From CAYWNK01 sp964459495 (GTDB lineage Bacteria; Planctomycetota; UBA1135; GCA-002686595): DNA of 11,544 nt. Positions 9,144 to 11,544 of this stretch are shown here, in pieces. Position numbers and translations under genes: made by a program. The stretch spans positions 1-11,544 of the forward strand of contig CAYWNK010000204.1 of assembly GCA_964459495.1 (NCBI GenBank), in the 5' to 3' direction. The stretch's first letter is position 1. Every line of letters begins with the position of its first letter. The notes below the pieces were generated by a model. The model searched no databases, was not told where the DNA came from, and saw only the letters and a list, made by a program, of their open reading frames with translations.

Positions 9144-10793
9144 ATGCACGTCCAGATTCAGGCGCCCCACTGTCCCGTTTGTGCCGCCCCCGTATCTCCA
9201 GCGGAGGGCGCGGAGCAGATCGTCTGCGAGTACTGCGATGCAGTGCTGTTGCTCGAGCGCGGCCGGGCTGCCGCGCCCGGCCGTCCGGCGGCGGACTTGC
9301 GCCTGCGCAAGGGCATGCTGGGGTCGGAGCCCAGCGGGACATCCTGGGAGCCGGTGCCGATGGCCGAGGAGCTGGTGCAGCACGTGGCGCCGCGCTTTGA
9401 GATGTGCATGCTCGAGCAGGCGCCCGAAGATCCGTTGGAGCTGTTCCGATGGATTGAACTGCCCGGCGAGCGCTTCGCGGTCGTCTGTATGCACTGCACT
9501 GGTGAGAACGGGGACTGGGTGCCCACGGACTTCAAGGCCTTGCTGGAGATCATGGAGGAGTCCCTAGCGGATGACAGCGACCCGGGGCTTGCAGCGAATC
9601 TGGCCCTGGAGGAACTGTTCGCGCGGCCCGACCCCATGCGGCCCGCGGACCTGCGCCTGTGTTGCGCCGTGGTGGTCTTCGATCCCCTGCGCCACCGGGC
9701 TCGCACCTTCGCTGCCGGCTACGGCGAGACCTTCTGGTGGGTGAGCACCGAGGAGGGGCGTAGCATTCGGCACGGGGGCGGGAAGCCGCCCCTGGAGCGC
9801 CGCGACCTGGGCAAGGCGGGCGATGTGTTTTCGAACGATGCGGACCGGGAGCTGGCGGCCTCGGATCTGCTGGTGGTGGTCTCCGCGGCGGCGCGCGGCT
9901 TCGGCCGGCAGCACACCGGGGCCATGCGCGGACTGCTCGAGGTGTTGAACACGCACTTGGGCGAACATCCCCTGCGGGTGGTCACGCTTGCAAAGAACCG
10001 CTACTGGGAGGATCGCGGGGCGGAGCAAGCCGATCGCGGGCCCCGGCCGTTCCGTTGGCTGGCCGTCCGGCCGGTACTGCCGGAGCCCGTCGGGGAAGAT
10101 GTGCTCAAGCCCCGGATCGAGTCCGTGGAGACGCCCTCGTTCGACCTGGCGATCGCGCGCTGCGAGGGGGATCGGCTGGAACGTGTGGAGCTCCCCCCGG
10201 ATGTGCACGGGCCGCGCGAGGCGCTGGTTTGGATGGGGCCCGCGGCAACGGATGAGGCCACCGGGGCTCACATGGACCTGCTGATGGAGCATGTGCGCGC
10301 CGTGCTCGGCCGGGAGGGGCATGGGGACAATGAGCATCCCCAAGCGGTTGCCAAGTCCGCCATGCCTGCGTTCGCACAGGCGGGGGTCGATCCCGCGGGC
10401 CTGCGATTCTTCGTCCTGCATTTGGGTTACCAGCACAACGCCGTGCGCTGGTTTTGTCAGAGGCTCGCCCAACCCATCTGCTTGGAGGCCCGGGGCATTC
10501 GCTCCGACCGGGAGTTGGGATGGGTCCGCGGGGCCTTCTCGGGCTACCCCCGGGACGGCGCGCGACTTTGGTTCCCCGGGCCTATGGAGCTCCAGGGGGA
10601 TCCGCACCTGCCCGGAGAGTTGGCCCAGGGCTGGCCCGGCGGCAAGGCCTCACGACTCTACGAGGCGCTGAGACTGCACTGGCGTACACGCCGCTCGGAC
10701 AGGGTGCTGACGCGCTTTCTGCTTGGTGCATGGAGCGATGGTTCCGGACCGGATCAGGCCGGTAGCCTGTTGATCACGTCGAAGAAGTCATGA
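9144..10793 (+). CDS. Zinc-ribbon protein with SpoIIE/PP2C-like degenerate middle region, function unknown
   Basis: This is a 549-residue soluble protein with no signal peptide or membrane segment. Residues 10-31 form a zinc ribbon with two CxxC knuckles (Cys10/Cys13 and Cys28/Cys31), typical of small metal-binding interaction modules. From about 105 to 286 the order of strands and motifs recalls a SpoIIE/PPM serine phosphatase: VVCMHCTGENG (113-123) where such enzymes have a GDxxGHG-type motif, AAGYGETFWW (190-199) like the AGHPP strand, SDLLVVVSAAARGF (240-253) like the D-x-L-x-x-x-T-D-G segment, and LRVVTLAKNR (277-286) in place of the terminal DD(x)T. The metal-binding Asp residues are mostly missing, so if the relation holds this is probably a non-catalytic pseudophosphatase. 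Residues 300-549 match nothing I recognise. I choose ATG 9144; GTG 9132 would add four residues. No Shine-Dalgarno sequence is clear. Its stop overlaps the next gene's start as ATGA, so the two are translationally coupled. Confidence 0.85.
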   Translation: MHVQIQAPHCPVCAAPVSPAEGAEQIVCEYCDAVLLLERGRAAAPGRPAADLRLRKGMLGSEPSGTSWEPVPMAEELVQHVAPRFEMCMLEQAPEDPLELFRWIELPGERFAVVCMHCTGENGDWVPTDFKALLEIMEESLADDSDPGLAANLALEELFARPDPMRPADLRLCCAVVVFDPLRHRARTFAAGYGETFWWVSTEEGRSIRHGGGKPPLERRDLGKAGDVFSNDADRELAASDLLVVVSAAARGFGRQHTGAMRGLLEVLNTHLGEHPLRVVTLAKNRYWEDRGAEQADRGPRPFRWLAVRPVLPEPVGEDVLKPRIESVETPSFDLAIARCEGDRLERVELPPDVHGPREALVWMGPAATDEATGAHMDLLMEHVRAVLGREGHGDNEHPQAVAKSAMPAFAQAGVDPAGLRFFVLHLGYQHNAVRWFCQRLAQPICLEARGIRSDRELGWVRGAFSGYPRDGARLWFPGPMELQGDPHLPGELAQGWPGGKASRLYEALRLHWRTRRSDRVLTRFLLGAWSDGSGPDQAGSLLITSKKS

Positions 10794-11544
10794 CCTGGAT
10801 CCCCCGCAGAGTCTCAGCAGCGCTGTCGATCGTCTTGTTCGGGGTCGCGGCCTGTGGCAGCGCAGACTCCACGGGGTCTTCTTTGCAGCAAGCTGACCCC
10901 TCCAGCGATGTACCCCGGCACCTGGTGCTGGTGACCGTCGATACCCTGCGTGCCGATCACATGGGAGTCTACGGCTATCCGCGCAAGACGACGCCTTTCC
11001 TGGACGGCCTCGCCGCGGAGGGCGTGGTCTTCGAGAATGCCTACTCGACGAGCGGCACCACGATTCCGAGTCATCTTTCGATGTTTACGGGGCTGCTGCC
11101 CCACCAGCACGGCTACCTGCGCAACCAATCAGCGTCCCTGCGTCCGATTCGGCCCGTCGAGCAGCGCCCCACGCTCGCAGAGGCCCTCGGTGCAGCGGGC
11201 TACCTGACCGCGGGCTTCGTGTCCGCAGCGCCGGTCTCGCGGCGTGCAGGAATGCACGTGGGCTTCGAGGTGTTCTCAGATCCCAAGGAAGCGAGCCGCG
11301 CGGGCACGGTCACCAACAAGCGCCTGCTGCGCTGGCTCCGCGGGGCCGTGCGCAAGGGCGAGGTCGGTCCCCAGCGCCCCATGTTCCTTTGGATCCACTA
11401 CTGGGATGTGCACGAGCCCAACGACCCGCCTGAGCCCTACCTCTCGATGTTCCCGCGGGACGCGGAGCTGGCCGGGATTGCCGAGCAGCGCGGGATCGAT
11501 CCCGCCGGCCTGAGCCAGGCTTTCGACGCCTACTACCGCGCGCG
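10790..11544 (+). CDS. Sulfatase-like lipoprotein, 5' part, cut by the window edge
   Basis: This is the first 251 codons of an alkaline-phosphatase-superfamily (sulfatase fold) lipoprotein; no stop is reached. After MTWIPRR comes a hydrophobic segment ending in lipobox VAAC (lipid Cys22) and a Ser/Gln-rich tether. The fold starts at HLVLVTVDTLRADHMGVYGY with metal ligand Asp51. The nucleophile segment is TIPSHLSMFTG at 91-101, with Thr91 where sulfatases have Cys or Ser. IHYWDVHEP at 202-210 is the conserved central histidine region. The C-terminal metal site (DHGE) lies outside the window. The ATG overlaps the TGA of the zinc-ribbon gene (ATGA), and a purine tract AAGAAG precedes it. It differs from the lipoprotein at 1196-2728 in its N-terminal region and shares only family motifs. 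It is predicted to be membrane-anchored and facing the periplasm; the substrate is unknown, with phosphoesterase or phosphotransferase action as plausible as sulfatase. Confidence 0.92.
   Translation, partial: MTWIPRRVSAALSIVLFGVAACGSADSTGSSLQQADPSSDVPRHLVLVTVDTLRADHMGVYGYPRKTTPFLDGLAAEGVVFENAYSTSGTTIPSHLSMFTGLLPHQHGYLRNQSASLRPIRPVEQRPTLAEALGAAGYLTAGFVSAAPVSRRAGMHVGFEVFSDPKEASRAGTVTNKRLLRWLRGAVRKGEVGPQRPMFLWIHYWDVHEPNDPPEPYLSMFPRDAELAGIAEQRGIDPAGLSQAFDAYYRA

Noticed and set aside
9564..10607. Long leftward open frame (347 codons) antisense to the zinc-ribbon gene
   Set aside because: The forward frame has the CxxC knuckles, alternating hydrophobic pattern and coupling to the next gene. The antisense translation is rich in Arg, Gly, Pro and His without recognisable domains.

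Overview
The window is GC-rich bacterial chromosome, densely coding, with strong G/C third-position bias. Two alkaline-phosphatase-superfamily ('sulfatase') lipoproteins, a small conserved protein of a type I associate with planctomycetes and similar deep-branching Gram-negatives, a large winged-helix/ATPase/TPR regulator and mostly weak Shine-Dalgarno sequences fit Planctomycetota best. Myxococcota or a related phylum is possible. No rRNA, tRNA, insertion sequence, phage gene or CRISPR array was seen, so this looks like ordinary chromosome rather than a mobile island.

Layout. Positions 1-600 hold no gene I can support. From 601 to 4437 three genes read leftward: an ABC-F ATPase (4437-2794), a sulfatase-like lipoprotein with a C-terminal heavy-metal-binding motif (2728-1196), and a HAD phosphatase (1191-601) whose TTG start lies four bases past the lipoprotein stop. 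Positions 4438-4786 are non-coding. Next come two more leftward genes, an 82-residue conserved small protein (5951-5703) and a Sec-exported protein with RTX-type calcium-binding repeats (5653-4787). Positions 5952-6115 form a divergent promoter region. To its right, reading rightward, are a 933-residue winged-helix/AAA/TPR regulator (6116-8917), a zinc-ribbon protein with a SpoIIE/PP2C-like but apparently degenerate middle (9144-10793), and a second sulfatase-like lipoprotein that starts in an ATGA overlap at 10790 and runs off the right edge.

How the genes may work together. The regulator sits back to back with the small protein/RTX pair and is the obvious candidate to control it; a spaced 8-bp direct repeat lies in the shared promoter region. 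The zinc-ribbon protein and the right-hand lipoprotein are translationally coupled, which suggests a shared role. Both sulfatase-like proteins carry Thr where true sulfatases have the Cys or Ser that becomes formylglycine, so they are more likely phosphoesterases or phosphotransferases of the cell envelope than classical sulfatases. The left cluster pairs one of these enzymes with a HAD phosphatase. Substrates and the link between the clusters are not visible in the sequence.
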